A DNA stretch of 64,000 nucleotides from Aeromicrobium senzhongii. GTDB taxonomy: Bacteria; Actinomycetota; Actinomycetes; Propionibacteriales; Nocardioidaceae. The stretch lies in contig NZ_CP060587.1 in NCBI RefSeq assembly GCF_014334735.1, forward strand, positions 2,666,001 to 2,730,000, given 5' to 3'. Of the stretch, positions 1-7,787 are shown in pieces. The notes under the pieces are model-generated. The model saw only the letters and a program-made list of their open reading frames with translations, was not told the origin of the DNA and made no database searches. The translations under genes and the position numbers were made by a program. The number at the start of each line of letters is the position of its first letter. Position 1 is the first letter of the stretch.

Positions 1-98
1 CCGGGCAGGCAGTAGCCGTCGACGGGCGCGAGGAACCGGCCCAGGATCAGCTCCAGCCCGTCGAGCTGCGGGCCTCGCAGGACGGCCGAGGCGCTCAT
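1..98 (-). CDS. N-terminal fragment of a probable sulfate-activation protein (partial)
   Basis: Only the first 32 codons lie in the window; the gene runs off the left edge. The ATG overlaps the stop of the TSUP gene upstream as ATGA, so the two are co-transcribed. The readable stretch [18 protein letters not shown] resembles the PUA-like start of ATP sulfurylases and related APS-kinase fusions (DLELLLNGGFAPLTGF type). The neighbours cysD and cysN support a sulfate-assimilation role, and the CysN here carries no fused APS kinase, so a separate kinase is expected nearby. The assignment rests on a short match and context and is tentative. Confidence 0.45.
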
Positions 99-1060
99 CG
101 GTGCGACTCGTCACGTGCGGCTCTGCGCTGGCGGTTCTCGAGCATCGCGAACGCCGGGAACCCCAGGCGCAACCGGATCACCATCCAGACCAGCGGGGCA
201 CCGAAGAGCACCAGCACGAGGATGAGGCCCGTCGTGTCGGTGGGGACGCCGATCAGCTTCAGGCCCGACGCCAGCAGGACGAACGCCAGGGCGCGCCGCA
301 CCCACCCACCGGGCAGCCGGGCCGACAACCGCGCCCCGATGTAGGCACCGGGCACCGAGCCGATGATCAACGGCAGCGAGATGGCCAGGTCGAGGTCACC
401 GAAGAACGCGTGGCTGATCGCCGCCGCCGCGACCAGAGGCACCGCCTGGACCAGGTCCGTGCCGACCAGCTGGCTGGCCTTGAGGCCCGGGTAGAGCAGC
501 ATCAGACCGATGATCACGAGGGACCCCGAGCCGACGGACGTCATGCCCACCACGAGGCCGCCGACGATGCCCAGCAGCAGCGTGGGCAGGGGTCGCACCT
601 CGCGCTCGGGACGCGACTGGGGCAGCGGCTCACCGCGTCCGTCACGGGTCCGCGCACGCTCGACCAGGCGCAGGTAGGCGCGGACCATGAGCATCGCGGC
701 ACTGAGCAAGATGGCCACGCCGAGCGCGATCTTGATCGTCTCCTGGGCCTGCTCGGACTGGCCGAAGGCTCTCAGCACGAGGACTCCGCAGAAGGCCGAC
801 GGGACCGAGCCGGCGCACAGCCAGCCCACGAGCTTGAGGTTCACCGTGCCGCGGCGCAGATGCACCGAGGCCCCCACCGGCTTCATCACGGCGCTGGCCA
901 CCAGATCGCTCGACACGGCGGTCAGCGGGGGCACGTTGAAGAAGAAGACGAGCATCGGTGTCATGAGCGCGCCACCGCCCATGCCGGTCAGACCGACGAC
1001 GATGCCGACGATGAAGGCACCGGCCACCAGCGACGAGTCCATGAGGGCCGATTGTGTCAC
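95..1060 (-). CDS. TSUP (TauE/SafE) family sulfite/sulfur-anion exporter
   Basis: A 321-residue integral membrane protein of the TSUP family. Such proteins move sulfite, sulfonates or related anions across the cytoplasmic membrane. Visible are repeated hydrophobic segments and the glycine-rich motif [17 protein letters not shown] near the N-terminus, echoed in the second half ([16 protein letters not shown], about residues 170-185), as expected from the internal duplication of the family. It is divergent from cysD across 148 bases and overlaps the next gene at the left edge by four bases. This suggests export of excess sulfite or related sulfur anions alongside sulfate reduction; the substrate itself cannot be read from sequence. 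Confidence 0.85.
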
Positions 1061-1208
1061 AGCGTCTCACGCCTTCACCGACGTACAGCGGGCCTTCGTC
1101 GCGGTGTTAGTGTCGAGCCGCGCCGACGGTGTGGCCGACGCGGAACCCGATCCGCGCGCCATCGCAGCACCGGAGGCACCGATCGACCCGCTGGGGAGGA
1201 ACCCGTCG

Positions 1209-2129
1209 ATGACCGACACGAGCGACACGCGCCGCTATGGCCTGAGCCAGCTCGACCACCTCGAAGCCGAGGCGATCTTCATCATCCGCGAGCTCGTCGC
1301 TGAGAACGAGCATCCCGGACTGCTGTTCTCCGGTGGCAAGGACTCCGTCGTCATGCTCCACCTCGCGGTGCGTGCCTTCGCCCCCGGGCCGATCCCCTTC
1401 CCCGTCGTGCACATCGACACCGGGCACAACTTCGACGAGGTGCTCGCCTTCCGCGACCGCGTGGTCGAGGAGCTCGGGGTCCGGCTCATCGTCGGATCGG
1501 TGCAGGAGGCGATCGACGAGGGCTTCGTGCGCGAGGAGCCCAACGGCTCGCGCAACCGCATCCAGACCCCCGTCCTGATCCGTACGGCCGAGCGCCACGG
1601 GCTCTCCGCGCTGTTCGGCGGCGCCCGTCGCGACGAGGAGAAGGCCCGCGCCAAGGAGCGCGTCTTCTCCTTCCGCGACGACTTCGGCCAGTGGGACCCC
1701 AAGAACCAGCGGCCCGAGCTGTGGGGCCTGTACAACGGCCGGATCCACCCGGGCGAGAGCATCCGCTGCTTCCCGCTGTCGAACTGGACCGAGCTGGACA
1801 TCTGGCAGTACATCGCCCGCGAGAACATCGAGCTGCCGGACATCTACTACGCCAAGGAGCGCGAGGTCTTCTTGCGCGACGGCATGTACTTCACGATCAA
1901 CCAGCACTGCCGCCCCCGCGACGACGAGGAGGTGTTCGTCGAGTCGGTCCGCTACCGCACCGTCGGCGACGCCACCTTGACCGCGGCGGTCCCCTCGACC
2001 GCCGCCACGCCGGAGGAGGTCGTGGCCGAGGTCGCGGCCACGCGGATCACCGAGCGCGGCGCCACGCGCGGCGACGACAAGGTCAGTGAGGCCGCGATGG
2101 AGGATCGCAAGAAGGAGGGCTACTTCTGA
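1209..2129 (+). CDS. cysD: Sulfate adenylyltransferase subunit 2
   Basis: A 306-residue PP-loop ATP pyrophosphatase that, with CysN, makes adenosine 5'-phosphosulfate from ATP and sulfate in the cytoplasm. The P-loop motif SGGKDS is at residues 41-46, and the family signatures FGGARRDEEKARAKER and the C-terminal RKKEGYF end are present. The frame stays open upstream, but ATG 1209 has a good ribosome binding site (GGGGAGGA at 1193-1200) and gives the usual CysD length. The stop shares one base with the cysN start (TGATG), so the two subunits are translationally coupled. Confidence 0.96.
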   Translation: MTDTSDTRRYGLSQLDHLEAEAIFIIRELVAENEHPGLLFSGGKDSVVMLHLAVRAFAPGPIPFPVVHIDTGHNFDEVLAFRDRVVEELGVRLIVGSVQEAIDEGFVREEPNGSRNRIQTPVLIRTAERHGLSALFGGARRDEEKARAKERVFSFRDDFGQWDPKNQRPELWGLYNGRIHPGESIRCFPLSNWTELDIWQYIARENIELPDIYYAKEREVFLRDGMYFTINQHCRPRDDEEVFVESVRYRTVGDATLTAAVPSTAATPEEVVAEVAATRITERGATRGDDKVSEAAMEDRKKEGYF

Positions 2130-3373
2130 TGGACATCCTGCGATTCGCCACGGCCGGCTCGGTCGACGACGGCAAGAGCACGCTCATCGGCCGGCTGCTG
2201 TTCGACTCGAAGTCGATCTTCACCGACCAGCTCGAGGCCGTCGAGGCCACGAGCGCCAAGCGCGGCGACGAGTACACCGACCTGGCCCTGCTGACCGACG
2301 GCCTGCGTGCCGAGCGCGAGCAGGGCATCACGATCGACGTCGCCTACCGCTACTTCTCCACGCCCAAGCGCAAGTTCATCATCGCCGACACCCCCGGGCA
2401 CATCCAGTACACGCGCAACATGGTCACGGGCGCCTCGACCGCCGACCTCGCGATCATCCTGGTCGACGCGCGCAAGGGCCTGCAGGAGCAGAGCCGCCGC
2501 CACGCGACGCTGGTGTCCCTGCTGCGGGTGCCCCACATCGTGCTGGCGATCAACAAGATGGACCTGGTCGACTGGTCCGAGGACGTCTACCGCGAGATCA
2601 GCGACGAGTTCGTCGACTTCGCCGCTCGCCTCGAGTTCACCGACGTCACCACCATCCCGCTCTCGGCCCTGACCGGCGACAACGTCGTCACGCGCTCGGC
2701 CGAGATGCCCTGGTACGACGGACCGTCGCTGCTGCACCATCTCGAGAACGTCTACATCGCCAGCGACCGCAACCTGGTCGACGTGCGCTTCCCGGTGCAG
2801 TACGTCATCCGGCCCCAGAACGGCCAGGGCGACTACCGCGCCTTCGCCGGCCAGGTCATCAGCGGCGTCCTGCGCCCCGGCGACGACGTCATCGTGCTCC
2901 CCAGCGGCCTGCCCACCAAGATCAAGGCGATCGACACCGCCAAGGGAGAGCTCTCCGAGGCCTTCTCCCCCATGTCCGTGACCGTCCGGCTGGAGGACGA
3001 GGTCGACGTGTCGCGCGGCGACATGATCGTGCGCCCGAACAACATGCCCACGGTCACGCAGGATCTCGACGCGATGATCTGCTGGATGGACGCCGAGCCG
3101 ATGCGCGTCGGGAGCAAGTACGCGATCAAGCACACGACGCGGTCGGCACGGGCGCTCGTCAAGGAGATCCGGTACGAGCTCGACGTCAACACCCTGCACC
3201 GGCACCAGTCGCCGTCCGACCTGCCGCTCAACGCGATCGGCCGGGTCATCCTGCGCACGACGCAGCCGCTCATGGTCGATCCCTACCAGCGCAACCGGCA
3301 GGGCGGCGCGTTCATCCTGATCGACGAGGCCACCAACCGGACGGTCGGCGCCGGCACCATCACCGAGCACTGA
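2129..3373 (+). CDS. cysN: Sulfate adenylyltransferase subunit 1 (GTPase)
   Basis: A 414-residue elongation-factor-like GTPase that couples GTP hydrolysis to APS formation by CysD. The G1 loop GSVDDGKST is at residues 10-18, followed by the DTPGH switch II motif and the NKMD nucleotide specificity motif, then the beta-barrel domains. It ends without the C-terminal APS kinase domain found in CysNC/NodQ fusions, so phosphorylation of APS must be done by another gene, or the pathway goes through APS directly. The start overlaps the cysD stop by one base. Confidence 0.96.
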   Translation: MDILRFATAGSVDDGKSTLIGRLLFDSKSIFTDQLEAVEATSAKRGDEYTDLALLTDGLRAEREQGITIDVAYRYFSTPKRKFIIADTPGHIQYTRNMVTGASTADLAIILVDARKGLQEQSRRHATLVSLLRVPHIVLAINKMDLVDWSEDVYREISDEFVDFAARLEFTDVTTIPLSALTGDNVVTRSAEMPWYDGPSLLHHLENVYIASDRNLVDVRFPVQYVIRPQNGQGDYRAFAGQVISGVLRPGDDVIVLPSGLPTKIKAIDTAKGELSEAFSPMSVTVRLEDEVDVSRGDMIVRPNNMPTVTQDLDAMICWMDAEPMRVGSKYAIKHTTRSARALVKEIRYELDVNTLHRHQSPSDLPLNAIGRVILRTTQPLMVDPYQRNRQGGAFILIDEATNRTVGAGTITEH

Positions 3374-3375
3374 GC

Positions 3376-3406
3376 CCGGGAGCGTCGGCTCAGCCGAAGC
3401 TCCCGG
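3376..3406. terminator. Hairpin between convergent cysN and cytidylyltransferase genes
   Basis: Arms CCGGGAGC (3376-3383) and GCTCCCGG (3399-3406) enclose a second pairing TCGGCT/AGCCGA after a single G-A mismatch. The hairpin starts three bases after the cysN stop and covers the last codons of the opposing gene. It looks like a two-way terminator without a T tract, as is common in high-GC actinobacteria. Confidence 0.65.
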
Positions 3407-3836
3407 CCTCGCTGCGCTCGATGTACCCGCGCAGCCGGGTGCTGGAGGTGTGGAGCGTGTACGGGAAGTACACGACCCGGGCACCCACGTCCCGCATGGC
3501 CTGCTCGAGCCGCTCGCCCTTGGGCGACCCGCGCCAGTCGTCGCCCTTGAAGATGGCGTCGAAGCTGCGGTCGCGCCAGGCCAGGCGCTTGTCCTCGCTG
3601 TGATCGACGATCACCTCGTCGACGAAGCGCAACGACGCGACGATCTCGAGGCGCTCGGCCAACGGCACGACCGGCTCGCGTCCCTTGAGACCCAGGACGT
3701 ACTCGTCACTGGCCACGCCCACGACCAGGGTGTTGCAGTGCTCGCGGGATCGGCGCAGCAGGTTGAGATGACCGATGTGGAACATGTCGAACACGCCGCT
3801 GGCGTATCCGACCTCGACGGTCTCGACGGTGCTCAC
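3390..3836 (-). CDS. Cytidylyltransferase-family nucleotidyltransferase (glycerol-3-phosphate cytidylyltransferase-like)
   Basis: A 148-residue single-domain nucleotidyltransferase. The family signature GVFDMFHIGHLNLL near the N-terminus binds the nucleotide phosphates; RTEGIST-type residues are represented near the C-terminus by HTSSTRLR. Relatives activate glycerol 3-phosphate or other phospho-alcohols with CTP for wall teichoic acid or glycolipid synthesis; the exact substrate is not determinable here. The GTG at 3836 overlaps the stop of the sugar transferase upstream (GTGA). The open frame extends further upstream, but that part is out-of-frame sequence of the transferase gene. The coupling points to a shared envelope polymer pathway. 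Confidence 0.8.
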   Translation of the reverse strand: MSTVETVEVGYASGVFDMFHIGHLNLLRRSREHCNTLVVGVASDEYVLGLKGREPVVPLAERLEIVASLRFVDEVIVDHSEDKRLAWRDRSFDAIFKGDDWRGSPKGERLEQAMRDVGARVVYFPYTLHTSSTRLRGYIERSEAGSFG

Positions 3837-5281
3837 CAGGCGCCCTTGCGGTTCAGGACCACACCGATGGTCTTGACCAGGATCGAGAAGTCCATCCGCA
3901 GGTTCCAGTTGTTGACGTACATCAGGTCGAGCCGGATGGACTCGTCCCACGACAGCGTCGAGCGACCGCTGACCTGCCACAGGCCGGTCATGCCGGGCTT
4001 GACGTGCAGGCGACGCCAGACCCACTGGCTGTACTGCGAGGTCTCACTCTCGAGCGCGGGCCGCGGACCGACCAGGGCCATGTCGCCCAGCAGCACGTTG
4101 AACAGCTGGGGCAGCTCGTCCAGGGACGTCTGGCGCAGCAGTCGGCCGATCCGGGTGACGCGGGGATCCTGCGTCATCTTGAACAGGGGCCCGGCACCGT
4201 CGTTGAGCTCGCGGAGCTCCTCGACGCGCTGGTCGGCGTCGAGGACCATGGTGCGGAACTTGAAGATGGTGAACGGCACGCCGTCCTTGCCCGTGCGCTC
4301 CTGGCGGTAGATCACCGGCCCGGGCGAGTCGAGCCGGATGGCCAGCGCGATGAGCGCCATCAGCGGGGCACCGAGCACGACCGCCAGCAGGGCGACGGAC
4401 CGATCGAAGAAGGCCTTGGTCGCCTGACCGACGAGGTGACTGTTCGGCGGGTCGAGCGCGAGCGCCAGCTGGTCGCCGACCTTCGTGGGCCGGACGAACT
4501 CGACGTAGTCGTTCATGTCGGTCAGGACCAGGCACTCGACCTCGGCGCGCTGCAGCCCCCAGGCGAGGTGACGCAGGGAGGCGTCGCCCAGCGCCTGGTC
4601 GGCGGTGATGACGACCCGCGCCCCGCGCACCGTGCGCAGCAGCTTGGGGACGTCGCGCACGACGGAGTTCACCGTGGCGCTGCCCAGGGGCAGGTTCGAG
4701 TCCCACGTGCACCGGCCGACCACGACGAGGTCCTCGCGATCCTCCCAGCGGGCGGACAGCCGGTTGACCGCGTCCGCCGGACCGACCAAGAGCGTCGGGA
4801 CGCGACGCATGACGGCGCGGTGGACCAGCGCGGACGCGACGATCAGGACCGCAGTGACGCTCAGGACGACGACCGTCGCCCGCAGTTCCGCGGACACGAC
4901 GTCCGAGACGACCAGGGTGGTGAGGGCGCCCAGCGCGAGCACGGCCAGGAGCCGCTTCGCGGGGCGCAGCGAGCCGGCGCGCTCGTAGGCGGGCAGGGCG
5001 GCGAGGCCGAAGCCCAGCCAGACGACGACGCCGAGGGTGACCAGGACCAGGGTTCCGGGCGTGAGGCCGACGACCAGGCCGGCGGCGACGGTTCCGAGCA
5101 GGACGATGAGGTGGCCGACGAGGCCCTGACGGACGAGAGTGGCGACAGAGGAACGGCCGGTCGGGATGGCGGTGAGCTCGCGGTGCACGGACGGTGATCC
5201 GAACTCAGCCTCGCCGGTGATCGGCTCGACCAGTCGCAGCGGTAGGACGACGTCGTCTCGCCCATCGATCGCTGAACTCAT
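3833..5281 (-). CDS. Polyprenyl-phosphate sugar-1-phosphate transferase (exopolysaccharide initiating)
   Basis: A 482-residue membrane enzyme that begins exopolysaccharide or glycolipid synthesis by moving a sugar phosphate onto undecaprenyl phosphate. Four N-terminal transmembrane segments (about residues 50-160) precede a nucleotide-binding-like middle part. The C-terminal bacterial sugar transferase domain carries YRQERTGKDGVPFTIFKFRT, the LPQLFNVLLGDMALVGPRP motif and KPGMTGLWQVSGRS. ATG 5281 is preferred over the in-frame GTG at 5287 because GGGGAG then sits five bases upstream. It overlaps the cytidylyltransferase gene downstream. The 399-base leader region upstream holds a possible CRP-type site. 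Confidence 0.9.
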   Translation of the reverse strand: MSSAIDGRDDVVLPLRLVEPITGEAEFGSPSVHRELTAIPTGRSSVATLVRQGLVGHLIVLLGTVAAGLVVGLTPGTLVLVTLGVVVWLGFGLAALPAYERAGSLRPAKRLLAVLALGALTTLVVSDVVSAELRATVVVLSVTAVLIVASALVHRAVMRRVPTLLVGPADAVNRLSARWEDREDLVVVGRCTWDSNLPLGSATVNSVVRDVPKLLRTVRGARVVITADQALGDASLRHLAWGLQRAEVECLVLTDMNDYVEFVRPTKVGDQLALALDPPNSHLVGQATKAFFDRSVALLAVVLGAPLMALIALAIRLDSPGPVIYRQERTGKDGVPFTIFKFRTMVLDADQRVEELRELNDGAGPLFKMTQDPRVTRIGRLLRQTSLDELPQLFNVLLGDMALVGPRPALESETSQYSQWVWRRLHVKPGMTGLWQVSGRSTLSWDESIRLDLMYVNNWNLRMDFSILVKTIGVVLNRKGAW

Positions 5282-5680
5282 TCCCACTCCCCAATGCGAG
5301 CCTTGGTGCCGAGCTGCGGACCCCTCCGCCTCACCTTGCGCTCACGTGCCGTCTCGTGTCTGCGTACCAGCCAAGAGCGTCATGACTCGGTGTCGATACG
5401 TGCCCGTGGGCATCCCCCGCTCGACTCCCGCCACTCGATCTCCCCCCGCGCCGGCTTCCCCCACCGACCCGGCATCAAGTGACGCGACGCCCCTGCTTTC
5501 CTTTGAAAGTAGGGCATTCACGGCGCATGTGTCCGCGCATTGCACAAATTCACCAGTGTTGCCCAAGTCACATCAGATGTTACTGCGGGTTACAGGAGGG
5601 GAATCGCGTCATGCGCGGGAAATCCAGCGCCGGACCGCTGGTATGCGGAGGTTACCTGCAATCACGGGACAAAGCGAGAG
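5282..5680. other. Intergenic region of 399 bases upstream of the sugar transferase, with candidate regulatory sites
   Basis: No credible gene was found; open frames here lack family features. The part from about 5490 to 5600 is visibly richer in A and T than its surroundings. It holds a CRP-like site TGTTG-N6-TCACA (5557-5572), an overlapping small palindrome ACATC-A-GATGT (5570-5580), and two direct GTTAC units ten bases apart (5579-5583 and 5589-5593). This is most simply the control region of the minus-strand sugar transferase operon. The acyltransferase gene on the other side ends into it. Confidence 0.6.
5557..5572. promoter_or_regulatory. Candidate CRP/GlxR-type binding site
   Basis: TGTTG-N6-TCACA differs from the TGTGA-N6-TCACA consensus at one position. 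It lies in the control region of the polyprenyl sugar transferase, 276 bases from its start. A perfect site of the same type occurs at 60481-60496, so a CRP-family regulator probably exists in this genome. Function here is inferred only. Confidence 0.4.
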
Positions 5681-6421
5681 TCACGGCTCATCGCCGAAAG
5701 ACCACGTTGTCCCCTCCCGCACCACGCGCCCCGGGGACCCCGCGACGACGACGTGCGACGGCACCTTCTGACCCCGCACGACCGCGCGGAGACCGACGCA
5801 CACGTGCTCGCCGATGTCGACGTGTCCGGACACCACCGCGTCGCGACAGAGCCACACGTGGTGCCCGATCGAGATGGTGGCCCCGAAGGGGTTGATCCGC
5901 TCCCCCGTGGCCGCGTCCTCCAGCCGGTGCATGTCGTCCGTGGCGATGTAGACCCCCGCCGCCCACAGCTGATCACCGGCGGCGACGACGCGGCCGCCGT
6001 TGCGCGCATCCACCACGGGCGAGCGCGTGGCCACCAAGGGTCCGTGCAGGACGACGGAGGACCCGGGCCCGCAGTAGACCTCGCCGGCGGTGAGGACGAC
6101 GCGCTGGTCCAGGAACACCGTGGCCTCGTCGCCGCCCACCAACAGGGACGTCAGCTGGTCCAGGGGTGCGCCGATCACGATGACGGTGTCGCGGAAGTAG
6201 AAGGTGGTGAGCGCCTCGACGACGTGGTCGGGCAGGCGGGCCCCCTCGGCGGCGTAGAGCGCGTTGCCCAGATCGTTCCACCAGGAGGGCAGCGGCCCGT
6301 CCATCCGGCGCCAGTCGACCGCCTCCAACCGTTCCGGCTCGACGCCCGCGGCGATCAGTCGCGCCCGGTGCTCGTCGGTCAGCCGGTCGTCGGTACGGGT
6401 CAACTGCTGCCACGTCGTCAC
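5681..6421 (-). CDS. Hexapeptide-repeat acyltransferase-like protein
   Basis: A 246-residue protein whose C-terminal half forms a left-handed beta-helix of the hexapeptide acetyltransferase type (GERINPFGATISIGHHVWL, then the VVSGHVDIGEHVCVGLRAVV repeats and the VVVAGSPGRVV closing motif). Such proteins acetylate sugars or small acceptors. The N-terminal 80 residues (helical, WWNDLGNALYAAEG) are not recognised. The start is taken as GTG 6421 because a TANNNT-like -10 (GACAAT, 6433-6428) sits six bases upstream, the leaderless arrangement seen throughout this window. The frame continues upstream without family similarity. Confidence 0.7.
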   Translation of the reverse strand: MTTWQQLTRTDDRLTDEHRARLIAAGVEPERLEAVDWRRMDGPLPSWWNDLGNALYAAEGARLPDHVVEALTTFYFRDTVIVIGAPLDQLTSLLVGGDEATVFLDQRVVLTAGEVYCGPGSSVVLHGPLVATRSPVVDARNGGRVVAAGDQLWAAGVYIATDDMHRLEDAATGERINPFGATISIGHHVWLCRDAVVSGHVDIGEHVCVGLRAVVRGQKVPSHVVVAGSPGRVVREGTTWSFGDEP

Positions 6422-6524
6422 CGGCCCATTGTCCCGTGGGCTCGGTCCGCGCGGGCGCACCGGTGGCGCGCGCCCCGCGACATCGCGGCGAAATCCACCG
6501 CGACCGACCATCCTTGACCAGAAC

Positions 6525-6548
6525 ATACTGGGTATACATACTCAGTAT
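6525..6548. promoter_or_regulatory. PadR-type operator overlapping the padR promoter
   Basis: Arms ATACTGGGTAT (6525-6535) and ATACTCAGTAT (6538-6548) are an inverted repeat matching at 10 of 11 positions with a two-base spacer. A promoter TTGACC (6514-6519), 17 bases, CATACT (6537-6542) lies across it, and the ATG follows one base after the palindrome. PadR regulators of drug exporters typically repress their own operon from such ATACT/AGTAT palindromes. Confidence 0.75.
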
Positions 6549-6549
6549 C

Positions 6550-7068
6550 ATGAGTGTCAGACACGGACTGCTCGCGCTCTTGGCCGCGACACCGCACTAC
6601 GGCGCCGAGCTGCGCGCCGAGTTCGAGCGCCGCACGGGCGGGACCTGGCCGATCAACATCGGGCAGGTGTACTCCACGCTGGGCCGCCTGCAGCGGGATG
6701 GCCTGGTCGAGCCGGTCGGGGACGGCACGGACGACTACCGCAAGGAGTACGCGATCACCGCGGCCGGACGCGAGGCGCTGGCTCACTGGTGGGACGACCC
6801 CTCGCTGACCAACCCCGACCCGCGCGACGAGCTGACCATCAAGCTGGCGCTGGCCGTCGACGCGGACGACGTCGACGTCCGCGACGTCGTGCAACGCCAT
6901 CGTGCGGCCGGAATCGAACGACTCCGCGACCTCACGGCGCAGAAACGTTCCGGGACCTCCGGACTCGGTGCCGAGCTGGTGCTCGAACGCCGCATCTTCG
7001 ACACCGAGGCGCTCGTGCGCTGGCTCGATCACGTCGAGGACCGACTCACCACCAAGGACGGACAATGA
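6550..7068 (+). CDS. PadR family transcriptional regulator
   Basis: A 172-residue PadR regulator: N-terminal winged helix (GLLALLAATPHYGAELRAEFE, then GTWPINIGQVYSTLGRLQRDGLV) and a C-terminal helical dimer domain. Members repress efflux genes and release DNA on binding a drug-like ligand. ATG 6550 lies directly after the operator palindrome and about seven bases after the -10, so the mRNA is probably leaderless and self-repressed. The stop overlaps the next start as ATGA, making padR the first gene of a padR-ATPase-permease operon. Confidence 0.9.
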   Translation: MSVRHGLLALLAATPHYGAELRAEFERRTGGTWPINIGQVYSTLGRLQRDGLVEPVGDGTDDYRKEYAITAAGREALAHWWDDPSLTNPDPRDELTIKLALAVDADDVDVRDVVQRHRAAGIERLRDLTAQKRSGTSGLGAELVLERRIFDTEALVRWLDHVEDRLTTKDGQ

Positions 7069-7787
7069 CGATGACACAGCAGGCGGACCGGGACGTGGTC
7101 CTGGAGATCCGGGGCGCGACGCGCTGGTACCCCGACGGTGACCTCACCATCCGTGCCGTAGACGGGATCGACCTGACGGTCTCGGTCGGTGAGTTCGTCG
7201 CCGTCATGGGCCCGTCGGGATCGGGGAAGTCCACGCTTCTGCGGCTCGCGGGCGGACTCGACCTGCCCGACGACGGCACCGTCGTCGTCGACGGCGTGGA
7301 CCTCGCCAGCTGCTCCGCCGCCGCGCTGGCGGGCGTGCGGCGGCGCTCCGCCGGCTACGTGTTCCAGGAGCTCAACCTCATCCGCACGCTGTCGCTCACC
7401 GAGAACGTCGCGCTGCCGCTGGAGTTGGACGGCATGTCCTTCAAGGCCTCGATGGCCGCTGCCCGTGCGGCGCTGGCAGAGCTCGACCTCATCGATGCCG
7501 AGCGGCGGCGGCCGGACCAGGTCTCGGGCGGGGAACGACAACGGGCCGCCATCGCGCGGGCGCTGGTCGGCGAGCGCCGGCTCATCCTCGCCGAAGAGCC
7601 CACCGGCTCGCTCGACTCCACGACGGGAGAGGACATCATGAAGCGACTGCGAGAGCGGGTCGACGCCGGAGCCGGAGCCGTCATGGTCACCCACGACCCG
7701 CGACACGCGGCGTGGGCCGACACCGTGGTCTTCCTGCGGGACGGCAAGATCGTCGACCGCTCGACCGCGGGCGGTGGCGCGGCATGA
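7065..7787 (+). CDS. ABC transporter ATP-binding protein (MacB/LolD-like)
   Basis: A 240-residue ATPase that powers the permease encoded next to it. Walker A is GPSGSGKST, the signature is VSGGERQRA, and the H-loop is VMVTHDP. Walker B reads LILAEEPTGSLD: the usual aspartate before the catalytic glutamate is replaced by glutamate (codon GAA at about 7600). The D-loop SLDS is intact. It overlaps both neighbours by four bases. The class (MacB/LolD/FtsE type) usually exports peptides, drugs or lipids, and the PadR regulator suggests drug or antibiotic response. Confidence 0.92.
   Translation: MTMTQQADRDVVLEIRGATRWYPDGDLTIRAVDGIDLTVSVGEFVAVMGPSGSGKSTLLRLAGGLDLPDDGTVVVDGVDLASCSAAALAGVRRRSAGYVFQELNLIRTLSLTENVALPLELDGMSFKASMAAARAALAELDLIDAERRRPDQVSGGERQRAAIARALVGERRLILAEEPTGSLDSTTGEDIMKRLRERVDAGAGAVMVTHDPRHAAWADTVVFLRDGKIVDRSTAGGGAA

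Noticed and set aside
1061..1208. A riboswitch or CRP site in the TSUP-cysD gap
   Set aside because: Only a half-site-like GTGTCACA and no conserved aptamer blocks were found.
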